This document shows, one piece after another, positions 28,476-39,580 of a stretch of DNA of 64,000 nucleotides. The stretch lies in NCBI RefSeq assembly GCF_015694465.1, contig NZ_JADQDO010000001.1, positions 372,001 through 436,000 on the forward strand, written 5' to 3'. The DNA comes from Microvirga alba (GTDB lineage Bacteria; Pseudomonadota; Alphaproteobacteria; Rhizobiales; Beijerinckiaceae). A program made the position numbers and the translations under genes. The notes beneath the pieces were generated by a model that saw nothing but the letters and a program-made list of their open reading frames with translations, was not told where the DNA came from and did no database searches. How positions within the stretch are numbered: the stretch's first letter is position 1; each line of letters opens with the position of its first letter.

Positions 28476-28949
28476 TCAGATCAACCGCTCGAGCGGACCC
28501 ATCGGCAATGACAGGGTCAGGAGCTTCGAGAAGAGCAGGAAAATCACCGTTCCGGCCACGAAGCCGATGAGGAGATCGGTGATGAAGGCGCGTCGCCCGA
28601 AGGCGGCGGAGGTCGCGGCGAACAGAATGGCCGTTGCCGGGATGAAACCGACATCGAACTTGATGCACGCGATCAGCGCCACAAGGCCGCCGAGGATCAG
28701 GACGATCGGCTTCCAATCCAGCCGCTCACGCTTAGGGAGTCCGCCCTGCAAGGCGATGACGGCATTGCCGACGGCCAGAATGGCGAGGCCGATCGATACC
28801 ACCATGGGCATAGCCTTCGGCCCGAGACCGTAGACGGAGGAGAGTTGGAGGCCGCTCAAGTCCTGCCAGATCAGGCCTGCGAGAACGAGCAGGAAAAGGG
28901 CGATGACAAGGCCTGCCTTGTCGACGCGCCCGGGCGTTCGTGTGCTCAT
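28476..28949 (-). CDS. tctB: Tripartite tricarboxylate transporter, small permease TctB
   Basis: Small membrane subunit of the transporter, 157 residues with four hydrophobic segments and the short polar stretch between helices 1 and 2 typical of TctB ([19 protein letters not shown]). It lies between tctC and tctA, with 8 bases before tctA, and its assignment rests on this context as much as on the weakly conserved sequence. Confidence 0.9.
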   Translation of the reverse strand: MSTRTPGRVDKAGLVIALFLLVLAGLIWQDLSGLQLSSVYGLGPKAMPMVVSIGLAILAVGNAVIALQGGLPKRERLDWKPIVLILGGLVALIACIKFDVGFIPATAILFAATSAAFGRRAFITDLLIGFVAGTVIFLLFSKLLTLSLPMGPLERLI

Positions 28950-29015
28950 GGCAATTCCTTAAAAGGAAGCGCCGCATAGGCGGCGCTTCCAAAATGTCTT
29001 TTTGAATGATTTTTC

Positions 29016-29981
29016 TTAGGGCTTCACAAGGCCGACGGAGGTCAGGACCTCCTTCGTACGAGTGTTTTCCTCAACCAGGAATTTGGCGAAAGCGTCGCCC
29101 GACAGATAGGCGTCGTCCCAACCCTTCTGCTTCAGGATCTCGCCCCATTCCTTCGACTTCGCCAGTTTGTCGACGGTCTCGGACAGAGTCTTCTTCTGGT
29201 CGGCGGAGAGGCCGGGAGCTGCCACGACCGCGCGCCAGTTGGCAATTTCGAGGTCGACACCCTGTTCCTTCAGGGACGGCATCTCGGGCGTGCCCTTGGG
29301 CGTGGTCAGGCCGATGAGGCGCAGCTTGCCGGCCTTGATCTGGCTTTCGAACTCGCCGTAGCCGGCGATGCCCGCCGTGACCTTGCCGCCGAGGATGGCT
29401 GCAAGCGATTCACCGCCGCCCGAGAACGGGATGTAGTTGATCTTGGTGGGATCGGCGCCGACCGCCTTTGCGAACAGAGCTGCGGCGATGTGGTCCACGC
29501 CGCCGGCCGAACCGCCGGCCCAGGTGACCTTCGCCGGGTCGGCCTTCACAGCGGCCGCCAGATCCTTGGCGGTCTTGATCGGCGAACCCGCCGGGACCAC
29601 GATGGCCTCATATTCGCCGGTCAGGCGGGCGATGGGGGTCGTCTGGTCGAGGGTGACGGGCGACTTGTTGGTCAGAAGCGCGCCGACCATCACATAGCCC
29701 ATGACCATGAGCTGGCTGCCGTCACCCTTCGCGCCGTTGACGAACTGAGCAATGCCGATGGAGCCGCCCGCGCCAGGAACGTTCGTGACCTGGACGCTCT
29801 TGACGATGCCGGACTGGGTCAGAGCCTGCTGCATGGAGCGGGCGGTCTGGTCCCAGCCGCCGCCCGGAGCTGCGGGAGCCATGATCTTGAGCTCGGACTG
29901 CGCCATGGCCGACGTGACGAAACCCGCCACCGCGGCGGCAGCAAACGCCCCGCGCCAGAAGTTCTTGCGGTATTGGCTCAT
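29016..29981 (-). CDS. tctC: Tripartite tricarboxylate transporter substrate-binding protein (Bug family)
   Basis: Periplasmic receptor of the TctABC transporter, 321 residues with a signal peptide of about 27 residues ending AMAQ. The mature part begins [21 protein letters not shown], the ligand-binding motif of Bug proteins, and includes [15 protein letters not shown]. The ATG at 29981 is preceded by an excellent AGGAGGG; an open frame to 30098 has no such site. It is the first gene of the tctCBA operon. No tctDE two-component genes are adjacent. Substrate is not predictable within carboxylic acids. Confidence 0.93.
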   Translation of the reverse strand: MSQYRKNFWRGAFAAAAVAGFVTSAMAQSELKIMAPAAPGGGWDQTARSMQQALTQSGIVKSVQVTNVPGAGGSIGIAQFVNGAKGDGSQLMVMGYVMVGALLTNKSPVTLDQTTPIARLTGEYEAIVVPAGSPIKTAKDLAAAVKADPAKVTWAGGSAGGVDHIAAALFAKAVGADPTKINYIPFSGGGESLAAILGGKVTAGIAGYGEFESQIKAGKLRLIGLTTPKGTPEMPSLKEQGVDLEIANWRAVVAAPGLSADQKKTLSETVDKLAKSKEWGEILKQKGWDDAYLSGDAFAKFLVEENTRTKEVLTSVGLVKP

Positions 29982-30119
29982 AAAAAATTCCCTCCTTGAA
30001 ACTGGCGACGCTTGCCAATGCGTTAGCGTGCGTCCTGTGACAAACGGTAAAGGTCGAAAACCTGTGCCGCAAGCGCTTGGTTCTTTATTGAAGTTCAACC
30101 TTCGCGTAAGAGCCTCCCC

Positions 30120-31379
30120 ATGAGCACGCTCGAAATGGCATCATCCGGCCGTCCCCTTTCTGGCCCCCGTTCGCGACTTGCCGAAACATTGTGGCGCATC
30201 GCTGCAGGGGCCCTCATCGCGATGCCGGTCGGCATGGCGATCGCGCATCGTTCAAGCCCTGTCTTCCTGGTGTTGAGCGCCCTGTGCTCCCTGGCGGCGC
30301 TCGCCGCCGAGGGAAATTTGCACCCATTCGTTCGGCGGGTTGTCGCGGCCTTACGCTCTCCTTTGGGAGTGACGGCTCTCGTCTTCGCGGGGTGGTCGCT
30401 CCTTTCGGTCGGATGGAGCGAGTTCAGGGGCCTGTCTCTTGCCGCCCTTGGCGAATTCTGGCTTCCCATCGCTTGCGCGTTCGTCGTCGCCCTCGCCCTT
30501 CCTCGCCATCTGATGCGGCCAGCCTTCGGCCTGCTGGCGGGCGCGATTGTCGCAGCGTGCTTCATGATGATCATTGAGCTAAGGACTGGCCTGGCATTTC
30601 GACAAATGATCGGGAGGCGCTGGAACAGCTTCATCTTTAATCGCTCGTTGCTGACCCTCCTCGTTCTGATGCCGCCGCTGGCGATCTGGCTTGCCGTGAA
30701 TTTGCGTCGCGGCTGGATTTACGCCCTTGCTCTGGTCGCTTTCGTTGCAGCCGCGATGGCCCATGGCGAGAGCGGCGCCTCGGCTCTCGGCCTCACCGTC
30801 GCCTGCTCGGTTTTTGTCCTGGCCTGGTTCGCGCCTCGCGCAGTGGCCGGGCTGGCGATGGGGGCCTTCATCGCGGCGATGGTGGCGGGACCTTTCATCG
30901 GACCGATCAGCGATCGTTTGATTCCCTCATTCGTGCATGAGCGGCTGGCCAAGGATCATTCCCGCGAGCGTGTCGACATATGGATCAGCTTCGGCGCGGC
31001 CATCCGGGAGCAGCCCATTCTCGGAACCGGGTTCGGCGTCAGTCCCCGCATGCGGGATACGACGGTAGCCGAGAAAGTGCCCGAGGCCGATCGAACGCTT
31101 CTCGCTGTCGGGCATCCCCACAACGTCGCAATTCAGATCTGGACCGAGCTTGGCGTGGTCGGCGCCGCGCTCGCCCTGGCGATCATTCTTCTGGTTGTGC
31201 GCGCCGTTCGCCGCCAACCTCGCCCCATCATGAGCGCATCCTTTGCCTTGATGGCCGCGGCAACGGCGGTGGGCCTGGTTGGCCATGGGGCCTGGCAGGG
31301 GTGGTGGGCAGCTTCCCTCGGGGCTGCGATCACCTGGATGCTTGCCGCCCGGAAAGCCTTTTTGGAGAGGACCCCATGA
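30120..31379 (+). CDS. O-antigen ligase family (Wzy_C) membrane protein
   Basis: Polytopic membrane protein of 419 residues with about ten hydrophobic segments. The long loop near residue 290-345 contains [21 protein letters not shown] and [15 protein letters not shown], the arrangement seen in O-antigen ligases and polymerases, including the conserved His. It would join or polymerise sugar chains on undecaprenyl diphosphate at the periplasmic face. No other polysaccharide genes are nearby. Its stop overlaps the gor start (ATGA), an unexpected partner. The ligase or polymerase distinction cannot be made. Confidence 0.8.
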   Translation: MSTLEMASSGRPLSGPRSRLAETLWRIAAGALIAMPVGMAIAHRSSPVFLVLSALCSLAALAAEGNLHPFVRRVVAALRSPLGVTALVFAGWSLLSVGWSEFRGLSLAALGEFWLPIACAFVVALALPRHLMRPAFGLLAGAIVAACFMMIIELRTGLAFRQMIGRRWNSFIFNRSLLTLLVLMPPLAIWLAVNLRRGWIYALALVAFVAAAMAHGESGASALGLTVACSVFVLAWFAPRAVAGLAMGAFIAAMVAGPFIGPISDRLIPSFVHERLAKDHSRERVDIWISFGAAIREQPILGTGFGVSPRMRDTTVAEKVPEADRTLLAVGHPHNVAIQIWTELGVVGAALALAIILLVVRAVRRQPRPIMSASFALMAAATAVGLVGHGAWQGWWAASLGAAITWMLAARKAFLERTP

Positions 31380-32761
31380 GTGATTTCGACGTTGATCTTT
31401 TCGTCATCGGCGCCGGATCCGGCGGGGTGCGCGCCGCGCGCATCGCCGCAGGCTATGGCGCCAAGGTCATGGTCGCGGAGGAATACCGCGTCGGGGGCAC
31501 CTGCGTCATTCGCGGCTGCGTGCCGAAGAAGCTGATGGTCTACGCCAGCCGCTTCTCCGACGATTTCCACGATGCGGCGGGCTTCGGCTGGAGCGTTGGC
31601 CCCTCTCAGTTCAACTGGCCAACCCTGATCCGCAACAAGGATCTGGAAATCGACCGGCTTGAGGGCATCTACCGGACCAATCTCGAAAAGGCGGGCGTCG
31701 AAATCATCGACAGCCGCGCGGTGATAGAGGATGCGCATACGGTCCATCTCCTCAAGACCGGCGCGCGCGTTCGAGCGCGCTACATCCTCGTCGCCGTCGG
31801 CGCGCATCCGACCTTGGAGCCCGCCATTCCCGGCGGTGAACTCGCCATTACCTCGAACGAGGTTTTTCATCTTGAAGCCCAGCCGAAGCGCATCCTTGTG
31901 ATTGGCGCGGGCTATATCGCGGTCGAGTTCGCCGGCATTTTCGCCGGGCTCGGCAGCGAGGTCACGCTGCTGCACCGGGGCGACAAGCTCCTGCGCGGCT
32001 TCGACGAGGATGTCCGGGATGCGTTGGGCGAGGCCTATGCCAAGCGTGGAATCAAGCTGGCGCTCAACAGAACCGTGACCCGCCTCGACAAGACAGCGGA
32101 CGGCATCGCCGCCACCTTGTCGGATGGGAATGTCCTCACGTTTGATCAGGTTCTCGTCGCCACAGGACGGCGTCCGAGTACAATCAGCCTCGGGTTGGAG
32201 AAGGTCGGGATTACCCTAGACAAGGCGGGCGCGATCCCGGTGGACGCCTATTCGCAGACCGTGATCCCCTCGATCTACGCAGTCGGCGACGTGACGAACC
32301 GGGCCAACCTGACGCCGATCGCCATCCGCGAGGGGCACGCCTTCGCGGATACGGTGTTCGGCGACAAACCAACCATGGTCGATCACGACCTGATTCCGAC
32401 AGCGGTCTTCTCGACCCCGGAAATTGGTGTCGTCGGCTGTGGCGAGGCGGCGGCGCAGGAGCGCTATGGCGAGATTGACGTCTATAAGGCCGTCTTCCGC
32501 CCCATGCGAGCCACCTTGTCCGGCGCTCCCGAGCGCGTGCTGATGAAGCTGATCGTCGACAAGGCCACCGACAAGGTAGTCGGCGTCCATATCGTCGGGC
32601 ACGACGCGGGCGAAATGATCCAATTGGCAGGTATCGCCGTTACCATGGGTGCCACCAAGGCCGATTTCGACCGCACCATCGCCGTCCACCCGACGGCGGC
32701 GGAGGAGTTGGTGACCATGCGGACCCCGATGGTGGTCAAGAAGCCCGTTGCGGTGGGGTGA
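31376..32761 (+). CDS. gor: Glutathione-disulfide reductase
   Basis: FAD enzyme that reduces oxidised glutathione with NADPH. The 461-residue product has the FAD motif VIGAGSGGVRAARIA, the redox-active pair in GGTCVIRGCVPKKL near residue 42, the NAD(P) motif VIGAGYIAVEFAGIFAG near residue 175, and the C-terminal VHPTAAEE with the proton-relay His. VIRGCVPKK rather than VNVGCVPKK is typical of glutathione reductases. The long open frame from 30980 is an artefact; the ATG at 31376 overlaps the stop of the membrane protein gene. Confident. Confidence 0.95.
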   Translation: MSDFDVDLFVIGAGSGGVRAARIAAGYGAKVMVAEEYRVGGTCVIRGCVPKKLMVYASRFSDDFHDAAGFGWSVGPSQFNWPTLIRNKDLEIDRLEGIYRTNLEKAGVEIIDSRAVIEDAHTVHLLKTGARVRARYILVAVGAHPTLEPAIPGGELAITSNEVFHLEAQPKRILVIGAGYIAVEFAGIFAGLGSEVTLLHRGDKLLRGFDEDVRDALGEAYAKRGIKLALNRTVTRLDKTADGIAATLSDGNVLTFDQVLVATGRRPSTISLGLEKVGITLDKAGAIPVDAYSQTVIPSIYAVGDVTNRANLTPIAIREGHAFADTVFGDKPTMVDHDLIPTAVFSTPEIGVVGCGEAAAQERYGEIDVYKAVFRPMRATLSGAPERVLMKLIVDKATDKVVGVHIVGHDAGEMIQLAGIAVTMGATKADFDRTIAVHPTAAEELVTMRTPMVVKKPVAVG

Positions 32762-32874
32762 GCGAAACGTCGTTTCGCATCGCACTCGCCTTTTCTGTTA
32801 TGTCGTGTATAGGTGCCCTTTCGTGCCGCTTGTTGCGGTGAACGACGAGGAAGAGAGAGACAAGAGAGAGTGTC

Positions 32875-34260
32875 ATGACTGAGCGGTGGACGCCCGATAG
32901 CTGGAGGAACAAGCCTATCCAGCAGGTTCCGGCCTTTCCGGACCTTGAGGCGCTTGAGAGCGTCGAGCAGCAGCTCGCTGGCTTTCCCCCGCTTGTTTTT
33001 GCGGGCGAGGCACGCAAGCTGAAGCGCACCCTGGCCAAGGTGGCCAAAGGCGAGGCCTTCCTGCTTCAGGGCGGCGATTGCGCCGAGAGCTTCGCCGAGC
33101 ATTCGGCTGACAATATCCGCGATTTCTTCCGCCTGTTCCTGCAAATGGCGGTGGTTCTGACCTTCGCGGGCGGCTCGCCCGTGGTGAAGATCGGCCGCTC
33201 CGCCGGCCAGTTCGCCAAGCCCCGCTCGTCGGGCACGGAAACGGTCGATGGAGTGGAACTGCCGAGCTATCGCGGCGACATTATCAACGACATCGCCTTC
33301 ACGCCGGAATCGCGCATCCCGGATCCGCGCCGCCAGCTCATGGCGTATCGCCAATCCGCGGCGACGCTGAACCTGATCCGCGCCTTCGCGACGGGCGGCT
33401 ACGCCAATCTCGAGAACGCGCATCGCTGGATGCTCGGCTTCGTCAAGGACACGCCGCAATCGTCCCGCTACCGGGAGGTGGCCGAGCGTATCACCGAGAG
33501 CCTCGACTTCATGCGGGCCATCGGCATCGATCCTGAGACGCACCCCGAGATGCGCACGACGGATTTCTACACCAGCCACGAGGCGTTGCTGCTGGGCTAT
33601 GAAGAGGCCCTGACACGCGTCGATTCCACGACCGGCGATTGGTACGCCACGTCCGGGCACATGCTCTGGATCGGCGACCGCACCCGCCAGGGTGATCACG
33701 CCCACGTGGAATACATGCGCGGCATCAAGAACCCGATCGGCCTGAAATGCGGCCCGTCGCTGACGCCGGATGGGCTCCTCAAGCTCATCGACCAGCTCAA
33801 CCCCGAGGACGAGGCTGGTCGTCTCACCCTGATCTGCCGCTTCGGCGCGGATAAGGTGGGCGATCACTTGCCGGCCCTGATCCGGGCGGTGCAGCGGGAA
33901 GGGCGCACGGTCGTGTGGTCCTGCGATCCCATGCACGGCAACACCATCAAGGCGGCCTCCGGCTACAAGACCCGGCCCTTCGAGATGGTCATGGGTGAGG
34001 TTCGCGACTTCTTCGCCGTGCACCAGGCGGAAGGCACCCATGCGGGCGGCATCCACCTGGAGATGACCGGCAAGAACGTCACGGAATGCACCGGCGGCGC
34101 TCGTGCGCTGACCGACGCGGACCTGAGCGACCGCTACCACACCTATTGCGATCCGCGCCTCAACGCGGACCAGGCGCTGGAAATCGCGTTCCTGACCTCG
34201 GAGCTCATCAAGCGCGAGCGCCAATCGCGCGAGCGGCCGGCGGCCTTGGCGGCGGAATAA
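32875..34260 (+). CDS. 3-deoxy-7-phosphoheptulonate synthase, class II
   Basis: First enzyme of the shikimate pathway, condensing phosphoenolpyruvate and erythrose 4-phosphate. The 461 residues and the blocks [41 protein letters not shown] and SCDPMHGN are those of the plant-like (type II) enzyme, distinct from AroG/F/H of E. coli. The start ATG at 32875 lies behind GAGAGAG. A terminator follows directly. Confident. Confidence 0.96.
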   Translation: MTERWTPDSWRNKPIQQVPAFPDLEALESVEQQLAGFPPLVFAGEARKLKRTLAKVAKGEAFLLQGGDCAESFAEHSADNIRDFFRLFLQMAVVLTFAGGSPVVKIGRSAGQFAKPRSSGTETVDGVELPSYRGDIINDIAFTPESRIPDPRRQLMAYRQSAATLNLIRAFATGGYANLENAHRWMLGFVKDTPQSSRYREVAERITESLDFMRAIGIDPETHPEMRTTDFYTSHEALLLGYEEALTRVDSTTGDWYATSGHMLWIGDRTRQGDHAHVEYMRGIKNPIGLKCGPSLTPDGLLKLIDQLNPEDEAGRLTLICRFGADKVGDHLPALIRAVQREGRTVVWSCDPMHGNTIKAASGYKTRPFEMVMGEVRDFFAVHQAEGTHAGGIHLEMTGKNVTECTGGARALTDADLSDRYHTYCDPRLNADQALEIAFLTSELIKRERQSRERPAALAAE

Positions 34261-34268
34261 GAGACGAC

Positions 34269-34296
34269 CAAAGGGGCGCTTCGAGCGCCCCTTTTT
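34269..34296 (+). terminator. Rho-independent terminator after the DAHP synthase gene
   Basis: Hairpin AGGGGCGCT-TCG-AGCGCCCCT followed by TTTT. It lies 9 bases after the stop of the class II DAHP synthase gene. Confidence 0.85.
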
Positions 34297-34360
34297 CGTT
34301 GTTATGGCCGGGTTGGTCCCGGCCATTCTATTTGAAGCGCTACACCGATCCATATTCCAC

Positions 34361-34484
34361 TGTCATTCCGGGGTGAGCGAAGGCGAACGCCGACGATGCC
34401 GGGGCGCGCTGCGGAAATCCGCCCAACTCATCCTTGACAGCGGTTATGGGGGTTCCGGGCTCCGCTGCGGGGCTCCGGAATGAC
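34361..34484. repeat. Pair of short intergenic palindromic repeats, copies 2 and 3
   Basis: GTCATTCCGGGG at the left edge is the reverse complement of the CCGGAATGAC-type end found at 12271-12312, and a complete element with GGTTCCGGGC and CTCCGGAATGACG lies at 34445-34484. The two form an inverted pair in the gap between the DAHP synthase terminator and nadE. They carry no gene. Confidence 0.5.
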
Positions 34485-34542
34485 GACGGAGCAACTTCCC
34501 CGCATTGCTGCCGTTGCCGCAACGCGCTAAATCGGCAGGGCC

Positions 34543-36276
34543 ATGGCTCAGAACAGACTCAAAATCGCTCTTGCGCAGTTCAACCCCATCGTCGGCGATG
34601 TGGCCGGCAACGAGCAAAAGGCTCGCGCCGCCCGCGCGGAGGCGGCCCGGCTCGGCGCTGACATCGTCATGTTCACGGAGCTTTTCCTCGCCGGGTATCC
34701 CGCTGAGGATCTCGTGCTGAAGCCTGCCTTTCAGGATGCCTGCCGCGCGGCCTGCGAACGTCTCGCCCGCGAGACGGCGGATGGCGGACCGGCCTTGCTG
34801 ATCGGTCTGCCGTGGCGGGAAGGCGAGGCCCTCTACAACGCCTATGCTCTTCTCGATAACGGCGCGATCACCGTGCGCTTCAAGGTCGATCTGCCGAATT
34901 ACGGTGTCTTCGACGAGAAGCGCAACTTCGAGCACGGCCCGATGCCGGGTCCGGTCAATTTTCGCGGCGTCCGGCTCGGCCTGCCGATCTGCGAAGACAT
35001 CTGGACCCCGGATGTCGTGGAATGCCTCGCCGAAACCGGGGCCGAAATGCTCCTCGTTCCCAACGGCTCGCCCTATTGGCGCGGCAAGACCGAGGAACGC
35101 TTCAACATCGCCGCCGCGCGGATCACCGAAAGTGGCTTGCCGCTCATCTATCTCAACGAGATCGGCGGGCAGGACGAGTTGGTCTTCGACGGTGCGTCCT
35201 TCGTGCTCAATGCGAATTGCTCGCTCGCTTGCCAGTTGCCCGCTAATCAGGAAACGGTCGCGCTGACGGTGTGGGAAAAGGGCAGCGAGGGTTGGGCCTG
35301 TGTCGAGGCTCCCATGGTGACGGTGGAGGAGGGCGACGAGGCCGACTACGCGGCCTGCGTCCTCGGGCTTCGGGACTATGTGGAGAAGAACCGCTTTCCC
35401 GGCGTGGTGCTCGGCCTGTCCGGCGGCATCGATTCCGCGATCTGCGCCGCCATGGCGGTCGACGCGCTCGGGGCCGCGCGCGTCCATTGCGTGATGCTGC
35501 CCTATCGCTATACCTCGGGCGAGTCGTTGAAGGACGCGGAGGATTGCGCGAAGGCGCTCGGCGTCCGCTACGACACGCTGCCCATCGCGCCTGCCGTCGA
35601 TGGCTTCGAGGCGCTGCTGCAGCCGCTCTTTGCGGGCAAGCCGCGAGACATCACGGAGGAAAACCTCCAGAGCCGGGCGCGCGGCACGATCCTCATGTCG
35701 ATCTCGAACAAGTTCGGCGCGATGGTGGTGACGACGGGAAACAAGTCGGAAATGTCTGTCGGCTACGCCACCATCTATGGCGACATGAATGGCGGCTTCA
35801 ACCCGATCAAGGACCTTTACAAGATGGAGGTCTATCGCCTGTCCGCGCTTCGCAACCGCTGGAAGCCGGAGGGCGCGCTTGGGCCGGACGGCATCGTGAT
35901 CCCTGAGAATATCCTGTCCAAGGCTCCCACCGCCGAATTGCGGGAGAACCAGAAGGATCAGGATTCGCTTCCGCCCTACGACGTTCTCGACGACATCCTC
36001 CGTGGTCTCGTAGAGGACGAGATGCGCGTGTCCGACATCGTTGCCAAGGGGCACGATCTCGAGACCGTGAAGAAGGTGGAGCGGCTGCTCTATCTCGCCG
36101 AATACAAGCGCCGACAATCGGCGCCCGGTGTGAAGGTCACGCGCAAGAACTTTGGGCGCGACCGCCGCTATCCGATCGTCAACCGTTTCCGCGACCAGGG
36201 CGAGGCAACCTTCCGCCCCGATGAGGCCCTGGAGCGCGTCACGGCCAAACCGAAATTGAGTTCGCTGGATGTTTAG
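34543..36276 (+). CDS. nadE: Glutamine-dependent NAD+ synthetase
   Basis: Makes NAD+ from nicotinate adenine dinucleotide, ATP and glutamine. The 577-residue product is two domains: an N-terminal nitrilase-type glutaminase (Glu in [10 protein letters not shown] near residue 47, Lys in [15 protein letters not shown] near 118, Cys in GLPICEDIW near 151) and a C-terminal synthetase with the ATP-loop [12 protein letters not shown] near residue 291 and [14 protein letters not shown]. All catalytic residues of both domains are present. It stands between the DAHP synthase and gltX genes. Confidence 0.95.
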   Translation: MAQNRLKIALAQFNPIVGDVAGNEQKARAARAEAARLGADIVMFTELFLAGYPAEDLVLKPAFQDACRAACERLARETADGGPALLIGLPWREGEALYNAYALLDNGAITVRFKVDLPNYGVFDEKRNFEHGPMPGPVNFRGVRLGLPICEDIWTPDVVECLAETGAEMLLVPNGSPYWRGKTEERFNIAAARITESGLPLIYLNEIGGQDELVFDGASFVLNANCSLACQLPANQETVALTVWEKGSEGWACVEAPMVTVEEGDEADYAACVLGLRDYVEKNRFPGVVLGLSGGIDSAICAAMAVDALGAARVHCVMLPYRYTSGESLKDAEDCAKALGVRYDTLPIAPAVDGFEALLQPLFAGKPRDITEENLQSRARGTILMSISNKFGAMVVTTGNKSEMSVGYATIYGDMNGGFNPIKDLYKMEVYRLSALRNRWKPEGALGPDGIVIPENILSKAPTAELRENQKDQDSLPPYDVLDDILRGLVEDEMRVSDIVAKGHDLETVKKVERLLYLAEYKRRQSAPGVKVTRKNFGRDRRYPIVNRFRDQGEATFRPDEALERVTAKPKLSSLDV

Positions 36277-36332
36277 CGCGTTCGCGTCTTTCTCGCCTTG
36301 CGCCATCCAACTCCCGTCTCCATAGGGTTCCT

Positions 36333-37673
36333 ATGTCCAAGCCAATCGTTCGCTTCGCTCCGTCCCCGACCGGGCGCATCCATATCGGAAACGCCCGTCA
36401 GGCCCTCATGAACGCCCTCTTCGCCAGGCGCGAGAAGGGCGTCTTCGTCCTCCGTTTCGACGACACCGATCTCGAACGGTCCAAGCGCGAATATGCCGAT
36501 TCCATCGAGGTCGATCTCGCCTGGCTCGGGATTCCGCCGGATGTGGTGGTGCGCCAGTCGGAACGCGTCGAGTTCTACGACGAAGCGGCCGACCGGCTTC
36601 GCGCGGTGGGTCGTCTCTATCCGTGCTATGAAACCTCGGAAGAACTCGAGTTCCGGCGCAAGCGGCAACTCGCGCGCGGCCTGCCTCCGGTCTATGACCG
36701 CGCCGCGCTCAAACTCACCGAGGAGGAGCGTGCGAAGCTCGAAGCCGAGGGGCGTCGCCCCCATTGGCGTTTCCGTCTCGATCATCGCACCGTCGCCTGG
36801 ACCGATCTGGTGCGCGGCGATTGCCATGTGGATTGCGGGTCGCTCTCGGACCCGGTGCTGGTGCGCGAGGACGGCACCTATCTCTACACGCTGCCCTCCA
36901 TCGTGGACGACGTGGACCTGAAGATCAGCCACGTGATCCGTGGCGAGGATCACGTCACCAACACGGCGGTGCAGATCCAGATCTTCGAGGCGTTGGGCGC
37001 GCATCTCCCGCTCTTCGGGCATATCAACCTTCTGACGACCGCGAGCGGGGAGGGGCTGTCCAAGCGCCTCGGGCATCTGTCCCTCACGAGCCTGCGCGAG
37101 GCGGGCCTCGAGCCGCAGGCGGTAGCGTCCTTGGCGGTTCTGGTCGGCACGGCCGAATCGGTGCGGCCGGTGGCCGATCTCGACGAGTTGGCGAGCCTGA
37201 TCGACTTTGCCCATATCTCCCGCGCGCCCGCCAAGTTCGACGAGCACGAGCTGGATCAGCTCAACGCGCGCCTCATCCACGAAATGCCCTATGAGGCAGC
37301 CCGCAGTCGTCTCGCCGCCCTCGATTCGGATGGCGGTGAGGCCTTTTGGCTCGCGGTGCGCGGCAACCTGACCAGGGTCGCCGATGCGGTGCATTGGTGG
37401 GCCGTGGTGCGCGGGCCGGTGACGCCTGTCATCGAGGACAAGGCTTTCATCGAGGCCGCAGCGAAGGTGTTGCCAGACGCGCCGTGGGATTCGGCGACCT
37501 GGAAAACCTGGACCGAGGCGGTGAAGGCTGCGACCGGCGTGAAGGGTAAGGCGCTTTTCATGCCCCTGCGCCTGGCTCTCACCGGGCTCGACCACGGACC
37601 GGAACTCGCGGCGCTGCTGCCGCTGATCGGGCCTGATCGCGTCAAGGCCCGGCTGTCCGGGCAAGCAGCGTAA
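36333..37673 (+). CDS. gltX: Glutamate--tRNA ligase
   Basis: Class I aminoacyl-tRNA synthetase of 446 residues. [19 protein letters not shown] near residue 6 contains the HIGH-type motif and [10 protein letters not shown] near residue 242 the KMSKS-type motif in the KLSKR form of Glu[12 protein letters not shown] and [12 protein letters not shown] are also GluRS blocks. Many alphaproteobacteria carry two GluRS copies and lack GlnRS, so this may be one of a pair and may be non-discriminating; that cannot be decided from one window. Confidence 0.94.
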   Translation: MSKPIVRFAPSPTGRIHIGNARQALMNALFARREKGVFVLRFDDTDLERSKREYADSIEVDLAWLGIPPDVVVRQSERVEFYDEAADRLRAVGRLYPCYETSEELEFRRKRQLARGLPPVYDRAALKLTEEERAKLEAEGRRPHWRFRLDHRTVAWTDLVRGDCHVDCGSLSDPVLVREDGTYLYTLPSIVDDVDLKISHVIRGEDHVTNTAVQIQIFEALGAHLPLFGHINLLTTASGEGLSKRLGHLSLTSLREAGLEPQAVASLAVLVGTAESVRPVADLDELASLIDFAHISRAPAKFDEHELDQLNARLIHEMPYEAARSRLAALDSDGGEAFWLAVRGNLTRVADAVHWWAVVRGPVTPVIEDKAFIEAAAKVLPDAPWDSATWKTWTEAVKAATGVKGKALFMPLRLALTGLDHGPELAALLPLIGPDRVKARLSGQAA

Positions 37674-37698
37674 TCTAGCGACAATCGGGACGTCTCAC

Positions 37699-38385
37699 AT
37701 GTATGAGCTCTTCATCGCCAACAAGAACTATTCCTCCTGGTCCTTGCGGCCTTGGGTGCTCATGAAGGAACTGGCGATCCCGTTCGAGGAGCGGATGGTC
37801 CCCTTCGCCGCGCTTTCGAACTGGGATCGGTTCCGCGACTTTTCGCCGACCGGCAAGGTCCCGTGTCTGACGGATGCCGGCACGGTGGTGTGGGATTCCC
37901 TCGCCATTGCCGAATATCTCGCCGAACGGCATCCGGGCGTATGGCCGGCGGAGGCTCAAGCCCGAGCCTGGGCGCGCTGCGCGGCCGCCGAAATGCATTC
38001 CGGATTCGGCGTGCTCCGCGAGCGCTGCACGATGAATTGCGGCATCCGCGTGCGGATCGACGAGATGACCCCGGCGCTGGAGCAGGACATCGCTCGGCTC
38101 AACGAATTGTGGAACGAGGGACTTCGTCGCTTCGGAGGGCCGTTCCTTGCGGGCAACGCCTTCAGCGCGGTCGATGCCTTCTTCGCGCCGGTGGCGTTCC
38201 GGGCCCAGACTTACGGCCTGAAGCTCGACGAGGCGGCCGCGGCGTATGTGAAGCGGCTGCTCGCCCTTCCAGCGATGCAAAGCTGGCAGGAGGCCGCCCT
38301 GGCTGAAACCTGGCGCGAGCCCGGTCACGAGGACGAGGCCAGGCGGGCGGGTACATGGCTCGAGGATCGACGCGCGACCGCCTGA
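37699..38385 (+). CDS. Glutathione S-transferase family protein
   Basis: Protein of 228 residues with an N-terminal thioredoxin-like GST domain (YELFIANKNYSSWSLRPWVLMKEL, in which the Ser of SSWS is the likely glutathione-activating residue) and an all-helical C-terminal domain. The TGKVPCLTDAGTVVWDSLAIAEYL block is the conserved cis-Pro and Asp-Ser glutathione-binding region. It resembles the YfcF or maleylacetoacetate isomerase side of the family. It starts 26 bases after gltX and may share its transcript. Confidence 0.88.
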   Translation: MYELFIANKNYSSWSLRPWVLMKELAIPFEERMVPFAALSNWDRFRDFSPTGKVPCLTDAGTVVWDSLAIAEYLAERHPGVWPAEAQARAWARCAAAEMHSGFGVLRERCTMNCGIRVRIDEMTPALEQDIARLNELWNEGLRRFGGPFLAGNAFSAVDAFFAPVAFRAQTYGLKLDEAAAAYVKRLLALPAMQSWQEAALAETWREPGHEDEARRAGTWLEDRRATA

Positions 38386-38452
38386 GGGTTCGCGCATTTC
38401 AGCGTTTGATCATGACTCGGCGAAACATGATCAGACTCTGATGAAAAACGCC

Positions 38453-39580
38453 TTACGGTGTCGTGGCGTTCGGCACCGGAATCACGTTGGGGGCCACCAC
38501 GCGAATGGTCCGCTTGGTGCCGTCTCCCGCCACGATCTCACGCTTCGGGCCTTCACCCTGGTTCACGATGCGCGTGTTTTCGATCGATTGCGGTCCGATG
38601 CCGGACGATTCCTTGCTCGCTGTCGGAGCGGCGGCGGCAATTTCGGCCGCGGCCTGCGCTTCATCGGTCGCCTTTTTATCGGCGGCCTTGCGGGCCTGAA
38701 CCACCTTGGGGCGTGACAGCTCCTCCGACTTCTCGGCGGTCACGATCACGTCGCCCTTGCGCTGCTCCAACATGCCCTCCGCACGGCGCAGAACGACGGC
38801 CCAGCTCTCATCGGCCTTCTTGCAGGCGCAGCTTTCGTCGAAGGTCTTGCGGAACTTGAAGGCGTTCGCGAGGGTGGTGTAGGGACGGCTGCCGGAGACC
38901 GAGATCGCGCGGTTGAGCGCGTCGTCGCCGCCCGAGGTGGCGAAGGCCAAGGTTTCCGTGCCGGGGCAGAGCGACTGGCACATCTCGTCTGCGCCCTCTC
39001 GGCCGCCGGGAGCGTTAGCCAAGGGGAAATACGAGCCGTCGCAGGTCTTCACGCAGACGAGCCGGCGTCCGCCGAGGGGCTGGTCCTCGGAGATGATGGG
39101 CTGGCCTTCCGGCATAATCTCCATCTGCTGCGGCTGCTGGCTGCGCGGGCCACCGAACAGGGTTTCGAAGAATCCGCGCGGCTGGTCGGTGCTGCAAGTC
39201 TGCTGGACCGCAGCCTGAAGCTGCCGGCGGCGGAACTCGAAATCGCCGGTTTCGGCGGCCTGCTGCGCCATCCGGTTGTATCCGGCTTCCAATTGGCGAA
39301 CCTGTTGCAAGATCGGGCCGCATTCGGCCGGCGCGGGACCCGTCAGGAACCCGAGGGGGCCGCGCTCGCAGCCGATGGAGCGATAATAGCCCAACAGCCG
39401 GTTCAACTCGTTGCGCTGAGTCGCCATGGCCTCCGACTGGACGCTTCCGCCGCCCCGCTCCAAATTCGCCAGTTCAGCGCGAAAACGCTGACATTCCGCG
39501 GATTGGGCAAACGCAGCGTCGCCCGCGGCGAGAAAGGCCGTCGCGGCGATCAGGGAGCGGATGAAAGAGATCTTTTTCAT
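38453..39580 (-). CDS. DUF2865 secreted protein
   Basis: Product of 375 residues with a signal peptide (1-25, cleavage after AFAQ). The central part carries VCVKTCDGSYFPL, DEMCQSLCPGTETLAF and ESCACKKADESWAVVLRRAE, a Cys-rich pattern typical of DUF2865 proteins of Rhizobiales. The N-terminal half is helical and the last 90 residues are Lys/Ala-rich and disordered. Function unknown; probably envelope-associated. It is convergent with the GST gene. Confidence 0.87.
   Translation of the reverse strand: MKKISFIRSLIAATAFLAAGDAAFAQSAECQRFRAELANLERGGGSVQSEAMATQRNELNRLLGYYRSIGCERGPLGFLTGPAPAECGPILQQVRQLEAGYNRMAQQAAETGDFEFRRRQLQAAVQQTCSTDQPRGFFETLFGGPRSQQPQQMEIMPEGQPIISEDQPLGGRRLVCVKTCDGSYFPLANAPGGREGADEMCQSLCPGTETLAFATSGGDDALNRAISVSGSRPYTTLANAFKFRKTFDESCACKKADESWAVVLRRAEGMLEQRKGDVIVTAEKSEELSRPKVVQARKAADKKATDEAQAAAEIAAAAPTASKESSGIGPQSIENTRIVNQGEGPKREIVAGDGTKRTIRVVAPNVIPVPNATTP

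Noticed and set aside
27301..28833. 510-codon open frame on the plus strand
   Set aside because: Antisense to tctA and tctB; composition is that of a shadow frame.
32482..34353. 623-codon open frame on the minus strand
   Set aside because: Antisense to gor and the class II DAHP synthase, spanning two real genes and their gap.
34444..36306. 620-codon open frame on the minus strand
   Set aside because: Antisense to nadE; no domain and no ribosome-binding site.
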